The notes below the pieces were generated by a model. It had not been told where the DNA came from, did not search any database, and saw only the letters and a list, made by a program, of their open reading frames with translations. A program made the translations under genes and the position numbers. A DNA stretch of 64,000 nt, taken from NCBI GenBank assembly GCA_020974905.1, contig CP087563.1, positions 2,728,001 to 2,792,000 on the forward strand, read 5' to 3'. Shown here piece by piece: positions 34,392-41,893 of the stretch. Within the stretch, counting starts at the first letter, position 1. Each line of letters begins with the position of its first letter. Source of the DNA: Planctomycetes bacterium syqfu (GTDB lineage: Bacteria > Planctomycetota > Phycisphaerae > Phycisphaerales > Phycisphaeraceae).

Positions 34392-37300
34392 TTAAAAACG
34401 GCGCTGTTGCATGTCGGAAAGCTTCATACGCGGACGCGATTGCACACTGCGTGACTCAACCCCGGGAAGTGAGACACCTTGAATCGACGCAGCTACCGCA
34501 CAACCGACGAGACAATCCAGCCAGTGATTGTCCGGACGCGTGGCACGAAGTTTCCACTCATCCACAGTACGACCTTGAGCCTGAGATTTGACGCGGTATT
34601 CAGCCGTCAGGTGATCGGCAAGCAAACGATGTGTTTTGACATCACGACCAAACAGGGACAGGCAGCCTGGATCACCCATGGATACTGACAGACGTGCATG
34701 AACAAACGTCTTCCAGTAATTGGTGTCGATCAAGGCATGGCGAACCTGACGCTTGCCCACCGTGTTGGGAATGCGCCAGTGCAGACCAACGCGGTCTCCC
34801 CGCTTACGGCGGTATTCACTGAAGGGAATACTTGATGCTCCGACATAACGTCCATGACTGGGCAATAGCAATCCTGCGTGTTGGCTTTGCCGACAGAATT
34901 GGTACACCACATCGGTACTCTGGCCCCAATTGGCATCAATCAAACAACGGTCGATGCGCATTTCCGCTCCATCGTCCCTGTGATACGTTGCCGCAAGTTT
35001 TTCGGCGGTGAGTATGTCCAGTCCCGCATAGATCTGGCCTTCAACCCCTGCGCCCGGTGCGGCACGGCTGATCGTGGATCGGATATCACGCAGTGTGTAA
35101 TAGGCGCGTTTCTGCTCGGGCCATGTGCCATAGTCGATGATGTAGCCGGTAAAATTCTCCTCCCAGCCGCAGAGCATCCAGAACAAAACCTTCTGCTGCA
35201 CATCGATGAACATCGTCAGGTGGTTGCATGCCAGCGGGATGATGGTCTGAGGGTGACCATTGGTTTTGGCAGCGATGGCGTCGGCGGTCAGCATCTCTTC
35301 GCCCACGGATTCGATGATCGGTTCGTTCTGGTATTCGGCAAAAAACGCTGCTTCATCACGCAAGCGAAGATTCATCGCATGCTGCAAGGCTGATAGTTCG
35401 TCTTCGTTGTACCGTTGCGGCCAGGCAACATTACTGCCTGCATCCATTGCTTCACGATTGCTTCGGTAAAACTCGGTAGCCTGCGAACCATCCCCATCGT
35501 TCCTCAAACTGTCAGCACGAATCTCAGCATATTTTGCCCAGAGCTTCTCCGCATTGGCATCGGGAAAAGAGTAGATCATCTTCGTCCGCTCCCCCTGCCA
35601 TTCCGGGTGTTTGTCCCGGTCGAGGATGTTGTCAGCCATATCCCCGGGCCGGATCACGGTGCAGGCCATGAGTCCCGCAATTTTCTTGCCGGGGCCAGCC
35701 ATGCCCAGCACGTCACCGGCCAGGATTGCTTCGCGTCGCTGACTTTGCGAGGGTGACCATGCGGACTCGGTGGTTTGCGGATCGTCGACCAACACCAACT
35801 GTGGACGCACAACCTGCCCATCGGCACGAGCATAGTTCTGGCCTCGAATATCGCTGCCCTTCATTCCGCTTGATGAAATAACAATGCCCGACGACAGGCT
35901 GCCTTCAATCACCGGCAACACCACACGATCTGATGACCAGTCGATGCGCGTGGGCTCACCTTTGTATTTTTGGCCTTTCTGCCGATTGGTAATTCGCTCA
36001 AGACAGCGAATGGGATACGTGACCTCCGGGAAATCCTCCTGCAATAACGGATTGGTTTCCAACCAGATCTTGATGTTCTCCAGCAGGTCACGGGCGCGTT
36101 CGGCACTGGCGGCAACCAGACAGATAAAGGGGGACGCACCGATCAGAGCCGCCCATAACACAGCCGTCTGGCATAAAACTGTGTTGTGCGTGGGGACCAT
36201 TTTGCGCCCGGCTAGGTAAAGATGCGATGGAGAATCCACCTGGATGCACCTGACCGGCACCGACTCGGTTGGCGTGATCGACACAATACGACGCGACGCC
36301 GACAACGGGCGTGTCTTGGGAACCGGACGTAACCGCTCCTGCTTACGCTTGAGCCGAAACACCTCGATATTTTTATGAACCGTAAAATGAAACCGGTGAT
36401 ATGGCCCCAAGCGTTTGCCGTTGAGCTGGACATATTTTTCACTGCGACCGTATTTGATACCCAAGGTACTGAGCAGTTCACCAAAGCCATCAGCAAGCTT
36501 CGGATATTTGATAATGATCTCACAAGCCCCCTTTTTACTGACATGGCCATCCGTATCCATCATGCCCTGTAATAAATCCAGACGCTGTTCATGCCCGGCG
36601 CGAAGGTACTTGGTAGGAATATGTTTATTCTGCAAAAGATTGAGTTTACGAAGCCTGCCCTGGAATGACGTTTTGTTGCGATAAGTGCGAGTCATCCATC
36701 CGGTGCAGGTATGACTCTTTTCATCCACCACCAAGTCACGCAGCATTTCACCTGACCAACGGATCTGGTCACAGATTTCCGGCGCATCCCACTGGGCCAG
36801 CGTCACTGAAGCCCTGCGGCAAGTGCCATCACCTAACCACACACCCAAGGCATATGGATCAATGAGCAGATTCTCATTGAACACCTGCAACGGCTTGGCA
36901 AGTGGAATGCGGTAACGCTTTTCGGATCGCCCACGTTTGTTGGGTAGGTCCACCCGATCTGCCATGTACTTGGTGGTAAGTGTCAGTGGATTTTTTCGAC
37001 TGTACCGATCATTCACCGTCCAGAGATGTTCGGCATCACAAACGATTTCTTCACCATCGCTGAACCGGACGCGGTAGCACGGATGATTATGCATCACCTC
37101 GGTGACATGGGTCACACGACACATTCGCCCCTGTTCATCGAATAAGGTGTCACCAACTTTGACATCACCCATGGTGGTCCACCCGCTGGCCGTGGCCAAC
37201 GGTGTGTCCAGTGCCAGGGCTTTACCTGATCCGCGCGGCATGGCCATGGCAAACAGTCCACCGGTGCGCACGGCCTTCTCAATTTTTGAAATGACCGTCC

Positions 37301-37718
37301 TGTGGTCTGCTGACCAGGGCAAGTAAAAAACCTCGGCAAAGTAGGTTTCGCAAAACTCTCTGAATGATGCAATGCATCGAGCCTTGCGATCCGGGTCAAC
37401 GACTGCCGGTATCTCCCCGATGTCCTGAGCCGAACGTACGGCCTCCGCATTGCGCTCGGCCTGACGTGCTTTCTGCTCTTCATAACTCAAAGGACCAGAC
37501 TTGGGTTTGGCATATTCCAATGTCAACCATGCGGCATATCGGAACAGATCCACCGTTTGCGGATTGGACGGATCACTGATGCTGTAGCCAGCTCGGTTGC
37601 GGTGGCGACGCAGTTGGAATTCCGTCAATGGTTCAGCATTGGGGATATCGATGGCGTTGACGATCCGCAACAGGTCGGCCGGTCGGAGTTGGCGTGGGTT
37701 AAATGACTTCTTACTCAT
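34392..37718 (-). CDS. Large terminase subunit interrupted by an intein
   Basis: 1108 residues, of which 346 are intein. After removal the terminase is 762 residues. Walker A spans the splice point: MPRGSGK at 160-166, then T513. Walker B is QLVLVDDPQT. The RNase H-like nuclease domain has TMFIDVQQKVLFW and CLIDANWGQ aspartates and RPDNHWLDC at the end. It packages DNA from concatemers into proheads and cuts it. It follows the small-subunit candidate with an 8-base overlap. Function depends on intein removal, since the P-loop is split. Confidence 0.93.
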   Translation of the reverse strand: MSKKSFNPRQLRPADLLRIVNAIDIPNAEPLTEFQLRRHRNRAGYSISDPSNPQTVDLFRYAAWLTLEYAKPKSGPLSYEEQKARQAERNAEAVRSAQDIGEIPAVVDPDRKARCIASFREFCETYFAEVFYLPWSADHRTVISKIEKAVRTGGLFAMAMPRGSGKALALDTPLATASGWTTMGDVKVGDTLFDEQGRMCRVTHVTEVMHNHPCYRVRFSDGEEIVCDAEHLWTVNDRYSRKNPLTLTTKYMADRVDLPNKRGRSEKRYRIPLAKPLQVFNENLLIDPYALGVWLGDGTCRRASVTLAQWDAPEICDQIRWSGEMLRDLVVDEKSHTCTGWMTRTYRNKTSFQGRLRKLNLLQNKHIPTKYLRAGHEQRLDLLQGMMDTDGHVSKKGACEIIIKYPKLADGFGELLSTLGIKYGRSEKYVQLNGKRLGPYHRFHFTVHKNIEVFRLKRKQERLRPVPKTRPLSASRRIVSITPTESVPVRCIQVDSPSHLYLAGRKMVPTHNTVLCQTAVLWAALIGASPFICLVAASAERARDLLENIKIWLETNPLLQEDFPEVTYPIRCLERITNRQKGQKYKGEPTRIDWSSDRVVLPVIEGSLSSGIVISSSGMKGSDIRGQNYARADGQVVRPQLVLVDDPQTTESAWSPSQSQRREAILAGDVLGMAGPGKKIAGLMACTVIRPGDMADNILDRDKHPEWQGERTKMIYSFPDANAEKLWAKYAEIRADSLRNDGDGSQATEFYRSNREAMDAGSNVAWPQRYNEDELSALQHAMNLRLRDEAAFFAEYQNEPIIESVGEEMLTADAIAAKTNGHPQTIIPLACNHLTMFIDVQQKVLFWMLCGWEENFTGYIIDYGTWPEQKRAYYTLRDIRSTISRAAPGAGVEGQIYAGLDILTAEKLAATYHRDDGAEMRIDRCLIDANWGQSTDVVYQFCRQSQHAGLLLPSHGRYVGASSIPFSEYRRKRGDRVGLHWRIPNTVGKRQVRHALIDTNYWKTFVHARLSVSMGDPGCLSLFGRDVKTHRLLADHLTAEYRVKSQAQGRTVDEWKLRATRPDNHWLDCLVGCAVAASIQGVSLPGVESRSVQSRPRMKLSDMQQRRF
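36183..37220 (-). mobile_element. Class 3-type LAGLIDADG intein in the terminase P-loop
   Basis: 346 residues (167-512 of the precursor). It begins ALALDTPLATASGWTTMGDV, with Ala instead of the usual Cys/Ser, and ends MVPTHN before Thr. The W-C-T triad of class 3 inteins is present: Trp233 in block B (EHLWTVND), Cys491 in block F (RCIQVDSPSHLYL), and Thr513 as the first downstream residue. The homing endonuclease has two LAGLIDADG-type motifs, LGVWLGDGT and LLQGMMDTDGH. In class 3 inteins the block F Cys takes the first nucleophile role, so the Ala1 is not a defect. Confidence 0.87.
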
Positions 37719-37935
37719 CGTTCATTTCCTCCACTTCCGGTCGTGCCAGGAACGCCACATACTCGATCAGGCTGAATGTGCCGTCGGCACGCAGCAGTTG
37801 GCCATCATCGACGACCTGTTGAATCTGCTCTTCATCGATCCGGCGATTGAACGCCTTGGACAGAATCTGCGTCGCCTGCGGCACTGTCACTGCCGTCATT
37901 CTCAATGTCTTTGGACTATCTGTAGCTTGTGTCAT
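37711..37935 (-). CDS. Probable small terminase-like protein
   Basis: 74 residues: TLRMTAVTVPQATQILSKAF, NRRIDEEQIQQVVDDGQLLR, ADGTFSLIEYVAFLARPEVE. A compact HTH-like helical protein with an acidic end. Position directly before the terminase, with overlapping stop and start, fits a small subunit. No clear family match; could be another regulator. Confidence 0.5.
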   Translation of the reverse strand: MTQATDSPKTLRMTAVTVPQATQILSKAFNRRIDEEQIQQVVDDGQLLRADGTFSLIEYVAFLARPEVEEMNDE

Positions 37936-38036
37936 CAGAATTCAAAAAAGCCTTAAAAATAAGGGTAAACATCGCATTATTAACTGGATTACTGAGGTGA
38001 TTCATGGCTTCATGTGTCTATAGAAAGGCCAACAAC

Positions 38037-38231
38037 ATGAAAGCAAAAACCACCAAACGCACACAGGCATACAAGGACGCAACGGTCAACGAGATCGCTC
38101 AGCGCATCCTCAACATCGACACCTTACAAACACGCAAAAGTGATTCTTTGGACTTCCACGACGTCGCGGTCTGGAGCATCAAAGAAGCGTTGGAAGCCGC
38201 CTTTGAAGCCGGGCGCAAGGCCGACCATTAA
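38037..38231 (+). CDS. DUF6900-type small protein
   Basis: About 64 residues from ATG 38037. QRILNIDTLQTRKSDSLDFH and DVAVWSIKEALEAAFEAGRK match the DUF6900 pattern of one-domain proteins of plasmids and phages. Function unknown. First of four plus-strand genes in an otherwise minus-strand prophage. Confidence 0.75.
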   Translation: MKAKTTKRTQAYKDATVNEIAQRILNIDTLQTRKSDSLDFHDVAVWSIKEALEAAFEAGRKADH

Positions 38232-38252
38232 CCCTTCGCATAGGAGAAACAC

Positions 38253-38513
38253 ATGCGAATCACACGTATTGAATTTGCCGGACAAACAGGCATCTTTGCC
38301 ATCATCAAGCGACCACATGAAGCCAAACAGATCGAGGTTGAGATTCTGCACCCCAACAAGGAAGGCACCCATTGGGTGAAAGCAAACGACGAAGACGAAC
38401 TGTTTTCGATGGCAGCCTTCCTGCAACAAATACTCGACGGCTACGAAGGCACCATGGAAGAAGCATCCTGCTACTACAACGCGCTGCTCTGTATCAGCGA
38501 CATCGGAATTTGA
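38253..38513 (+). CDS. Small phage hypothetical protein
   Basis: 86 residues, MRITRIEFAGQTGIFAIIKR then IEVEILHPNKEG and LFSMAAFLQQILDGYEGTME. AGGAGA lies upstream of the ATG. A small alpha/beta protein, probably soluble. No family recognised. Separated by 21 bp from the DUF6900 gene and 9 bp from the next. Confidence 0.6.
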   Translation: MRITRIEFAGQTGIFAIIKRPHEAKQIEVEILHPNKEGTHWVKANDEDELFSMAAFLQQILDGYEGTMEEASCYYNALLCISDIGI

Positions 38514-38522
38514 GGAACCAAC

Positions 38523-38765
38523 ATGGCAACGAAAAAACAAACTGCCCAAGACGTCTACGCCCAACACCGAAAAGACATCACCAGCCTGATGCTCTGGCTG
38601 GAACTCGAGCTGGAAAAGCATCGCATCAACGCCAAAGGTAAGACCGACAACTGGGCGATAACCGAAGACCTTCAACTCACTCGAAAACAATTGATAGAGG
38701 CACTGGCCTCGCTTTCCCATAGCGAACAACACGAAATCGAAGACCTGCTCAGCGAAAGTCGCTGA
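38523..38765 (+). CDS. Small helical phage hypothetical protein
   Basis: 80 residues, MATKKQTAQDVYAQHRKDIT, SLMLWLELELEKHRINAKGK, LTRKQLIEALASLSHSEQHE. Almost all helix, charged, no membrane segment. GAGGA precedes the ATG. No family recognised. The stop is 39 bp before the next start. Confidence 0.6.
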   Translation: MATKKQTAQDVYAQHRKDITSLMLWLELELEKHRINAKGKTDNWAITEDLQLTRKQLIEALASLSHSEQHEIEDLLSESR

Positions 38766-38804
38766 GCATTTTTGTTTACACACTACAAGAAGGACAAAAT
38801 CACC

Positions 38805-39350
38805 ATGAAACCAGAAGACATTCAAATCGGCGTCACATATCTTGTCGGCCTCGCAGGCAAACAGGTTCCGGTCCAGATCACCGAACCCCACCCCTCTGGC
38901 ACCGGCTGGTTGGGTAAGACAATCAAGACCGGCAAGCAGATCACGATCCGCTCTGTCCAACGGATTCACCGAAAAGCCGGTGACGATAAACAGGTCGGCA
39001 ACGCGGTCAACCCCAAGGCAAAACAAACCAAAGCGACGACAGATACCACTGACTCTCAGAAACGTGACACGGATAAACCCACCGCGACATGTGGCAAGCA
39101 GGACGGTGACAAGCCCATGAGTCTGATCAACGCGGCTGCCCATATCCTGGCTCAAGACAACCAGGAGCCCATGCGGTGCAAAGACATCGTCGAGCAGGCC
39201 ATTGAGCAAAAAATCTGGCAACCCGGCAAGGGACTGACGCCTGCCTCCACCCTTTACGCAGCAATCGGCAGAGAGATCAAAACCAAGGGAAACGCCAGCC
39301 GATTCGTCAAAGCCGAACGCGGTAAGTTCACAGTAACTACTAAGGATTAA
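38805..39350 (+). CDS. HARE-HTH domain protein
   Basis: About 181 residues from ATG 38805 (AAGAAGGAC upstream). N-terminal KOW/Tudor-like beta part, EDIQIGVTYLVGLAGKQVPV. Then a Lys/Thr-rich linker, and a C-terminal HARE-HTH: MSLINAAAHILAQDNQEPMR, CKDIVEQAIEQKIWQPGKGL, TPASTLYAAIGREIKTKGNA. This domain binds DNA in restriction and chromatin contexts. Here it may regulate phage genes or recognise DNA modification, given the two methyltransferase genes next door. Confidence 0.8.
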   Translation: MKPEDIQIGVTYLVGLAGKQVPVQITEPHPSGTGWLGKTIKTGKQITIRSVQRIHRKAGDDKQVGNAVNPKAKQTKATTDTTDSQKRDTDKPTATCGKQDGDKPMSLINAAAHILAQDNQEPMRCKDIVEQAIEQKIWQPGKGLTPASTLYAAIGREIKTKGNASRFVKAERGKFTVTTKD

Positions 39351-39358
39351 AACATCAC

Positions 39359-40003
39359 TCACGACAACACCTCCCCCTTTACCCCGGCATCCGTCGGGGT
39401 TTTATCAGTGGCATTCGCTGCAAACACTGCCTTCGCAAATCCTTTGGGTGTTTCACTTCGAAGATTCTGCCGATCCTCTGACGGTGGCATTTTGATGATA
39501 AGACTGCCCAGCACCGGTTCGACACGATGCTTGGGCGGCATCACAAAATCATGTCCCGTCCACAGGCATGTCTTCTTGGTCCATGGATCACCGTAGTCGC
39601 ATGGATCAAAGGTGTAGTCCGGTTTGCGATAATGACTGGAAATCACCGACACCGGATTCTCAACCATCCATGGCGCATCGGTCCATTCGCATAGTCGAAC
39701 GCAGGCACCGAAAATATCAATCGACTCGGACAGAGCGCGCAGCCCCTTGTGACGGAACCATCGCGCACCCGAAACCGCAATGTGCGTGCATGGTGGAAAC
39801 GCAAACGCGATGGCATAACGCCGGTGCGGTGGCAGCCAGTCCCGCACATCCGCACCGACGCGCACCAGTCGACTGTTCCGGGAGTCACGATGAATACCCG
39901 ACTCATGGCGCACGTCCACGATCCAGCATTCATAACCAGCCTTGAGCCAGGGCTCAACGATGTTGCCGGTGTAGTCGCAGAGGCTCAACACAATGCCATT
40001 CAC
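39359..40003 (-). CDS. Dcm-like DNA cytosine methyltransferase-like protein
   Basis: 214 residues. The central AFAFPPCTHIAVSGARW has the PPC motif of C5-cytosine methyltransferases; the N-terminus MNGIVLSLCDYTGNIVEPWL and the WMVENPVSV (ENV-like) match it. It is shorter than full Dcm enzymes, lacking an obvious large recognition domain, a form common in phages. Overlaps the upstream methyltransferase gene by four bases. Probably self-protection against host restriction. Confidence 0.8.
   Translation of the reverse strand: MNGIVLSLCDYTGNIVEPWLKAGYECWIVDVRHESGIHRDSRNSRLVRVGADVRDWLPPHRRYAIAFAFPPCTHIAVSGARWFRHKGLRALSESIDIFGACVRLCEWTDAPWMVENPVSVISSHYRKPDYTFDPCDYGDPWTKKTCLWTGHDFVMPPKHRVEPVLGSLIIKMPPSEDRQNLRSETPKGFAKAVFAANATDKTPTDAGVKGEVLS
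39381..39403 (+). terminator. Terminator of the plus-strand cluster
   Basis: ACCCCG, 8-nt loop, CGGGGT followed by TTT on the plus strand, 31 bp after the HARE-HTH stop. It lies within the end of the convergent methyltransferase gene. Confidence 0.7.
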
Positions 40004-41376
40004 TCGGACACCTCCACAACTTCGGAAGTGCCGGCAACGATACGTTGAGCTTTCTTACCAGTGAACTCTTCCCAGCGCTTGACGATCACATCGCAATACA
40101 GCGGATCGATTTCCATCAGGTACGCATGACGATCAGTCTGTTCGCAGCCCATGAGTGTCGAGCCACTGCCACCGAATAGATCGAGTACGTTTTCACCGGG
40201 TTTGGATGAATACTGAATGCAGCGGACGGCCAATTCAACGGGTTTTTCCGTCAGATGCACCATGGCCTGTGGATTGACCTTCTTGACGTGCCAAAGGTCG
40301 GTGGCATTGTTTGGCCCGTAAAAATGGTGGCCTGCGCCTTCCTTCCAACCATAGAAGCAAATCTCAAATGCTCCCATGAAGTCCTTGCGGGTTAGTACTG
40401 GGTGCTGCTTGTCCCAAATTACGCCTTGCGAAAAATACAACCCTGCTGCTTTGATCGGTGCGGGATAGTTGCCGAGGTTGGCATAGCCGCCCCAGATGTA
40501 AAATGAACCGCCGGGTTTCATGACACGCGATGCATTGGAGAACCAAGCCAACAGCATCTTGTCGAAATCCTCATCACTGACGAAATCATTAGCCAGCGGT
40601 CGATCCTTGGCCCGCATCTTCTGCTTGGCCTTCTTGGCATCGGTAGCACCCCGTGCTTTGTCAAAACTCTGGTGATGAAGCTGGGCTTTCTTCTCTCCAA
40701 ATGAACTTAAACCCGCTGCAATAGCGGTGTTACTGCGAGGTTCAACTTTCACGTTGTACGGCGGATCGCTGGAAAATAGATCAATCGTCACACCATCCAG
40801 CAGACGGTTCAGATCTTTGGGAGAACTGCTGTCACCACACATCAGTCTGTGATTGCCCATCACCCAAATGTCACCAGGTTGTGTGGTCGCAGCATCGGGC
40901 GGTTCGGGAATCGAGTCGGGATCAGTTAAACCTTCCTTCACACCTTGTGCTTCGGTCATGAGTTGGCCAAGTTCCTCTTCGTCAAACGCGAGGATATCCA
41001 TATCGAATCCACCTTCACGCAGTTCGTTGAGTTCGATGGGAAGGATCGACAAGTCCCATTCGGCAATTTCACCGGTACGGTTGTCGGCCAGGCGATAGGC
41101 ACGAACCTGATCAGGCGTCAGATCGGTGGCCAAATGCACCGGCACCTTGGCAAGGCCGAGTTGCATGGCTGCCTTCCAGCGCGTGTGCCCGGCAATGATC
41201 ACACCGTCTTCATCCACGACGATGGGTTGGCGAAAGCCGAACTCCGACAGCGATGCAGCCACGGCATCCACTGCCTTGTCATTGATGCGTGGATTGCGCT
41301 CGTAGGGTTTGACGTCCTCGATATTGCGAAGTTCAACTTTGAAATTGGAAGTGACGATGTTCTGAGTTGCGGTCAT
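40000..41376 (-). CDS. ParB-like domain fused to N6-adenine/N4-cytosine DNA methyltransferase
   Basis: 458 residues. Residues about 15-100 are a ParB/Srx-like domain (YERNPRINDKAVDAVAASLS, VIIAGHTRWKAAMQLGL). Then a methyltransferase with the catalytic FSSDPPYNV and, near the end, ENVLDLFGGSGSTLMGCEQT as the AdoMet loop. Order (catalytic before AdoMet) is that of the beta class. The fusion is common in phages. Modifies phage DNA, possibly linked to the Dcm-like enzyme. Confidence 0.92.
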   Translation of the reverse strand: MTATQNIVTSNFKVELRNIEDVKPYERNPRINDKAVDAVAASLSEFGFRQPIVVDEDGVIIAGHTRWKAAMQLGLAKVPVHLATDLTPDQVRAYRLADNRTGEIAEWDLSILPIELNELREGGFDMDILAFDEEELGQLMTEAQGVKEGLTDPDSIPEPPDAATTQPGDIWVMGNHRLMCGDSSSPKDLNRLLDGVTIDLFSSDPPYNVKVEPRSNTAIAAGLSSFGEKKAQLHHQSFDKARGATDAKKAKQKMRAKDRPLANDFVSDEDFDKMLLAWFSNASRVMKPGGSFYIWGGYANLGNYPAPIKAAGLYFSQGVIWDKQHPVLTRKDFMGAFEICFYGWKEGAGHHFYGPNNATDLWHVKKVNPQAMVHLTEKPVELAVRCIQYSSKPGENVLDLFGGSGSTLMGCEQTDRHAYLMEIDPLYCDVIVKRWEEFTGKKAQRIVAGTSEVVEVSE

Positions 41377-41391
41377 ATAATCTCCATATGA

Positions 41392-41893
41392 CTATTGGTT
41401 GAATTGCTGAAAAATGTTTCGGCGCGTTCACAACAAACTGTGCCTAATAACGTGGCTCGTTCCGCCGCCATCGAAAAGGTTGTTGCCGGGAAGGAACCAT
41501 GCACAATCGGCCCCGTTTGGCCCCTGTGGCCGACCTAGACAATGGCATCACATGGCCAGCCTTTTTGCCCGGACGCCACAAACGCCAACGTGTGGCGATG
41601 TTGGGTATTCAATTCAGGCGACGTAAATAGGATCAGAGCCAAAATAGAAAACCGATATTCCCACGCGCGTACGCGCACATACACGTCGTGAGGTATAAAT
41701 AGAGAGAGAGGGTGTTTTTCTATATATATTCTTCATAAGCTCTTGTCTTTCTGCTTTTTGCGATTTTGAGAAAACCGCTTTTTCACTGCGCGGTTTTCTG
41801 CGGTTTTCTCCGGCAATCTGGCTTGCCACACCTTTTGGGGCTTTGAAATGGGTGTTTTTCGGAGAAAACCTCCGATGCTTTCTCCCCGGTGAT
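41392..41893. promoter_or_regulatory. Repeat-rich intergenic region between primase and methyltransferase
   Basis: About 500 bp without a convincing gene. It contains alternating CGCG and GT tracts (41664-41680), a GAGAGAGA run, a TATATATA run (41720), and GGTTTTC repeats: two direct copies about 41790-41812, and inverted GAAAACC copies at about 41771 and 41862. Iterated A/T-rich repeats next to replication genes suggest an origin or operator; this is inference. Confidence 0.45.

Noticed and set aside
38124-39362. 412-residue minus-strand reading frame
   Set aside because: It lies antisense to four plus-strand genes that have ribosome-binding sites and recognisable DUF6900 and HARE-HTH domains. 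Its translation is Phe/Val/Leu/Gly-rich without any family pattern.
41614-41829. 71-residue frame in the primase-methyltransferase gap
   Set aside because: No ribosome-binding site, low-complexity Ser/Arg-rich translation through simple repeats.
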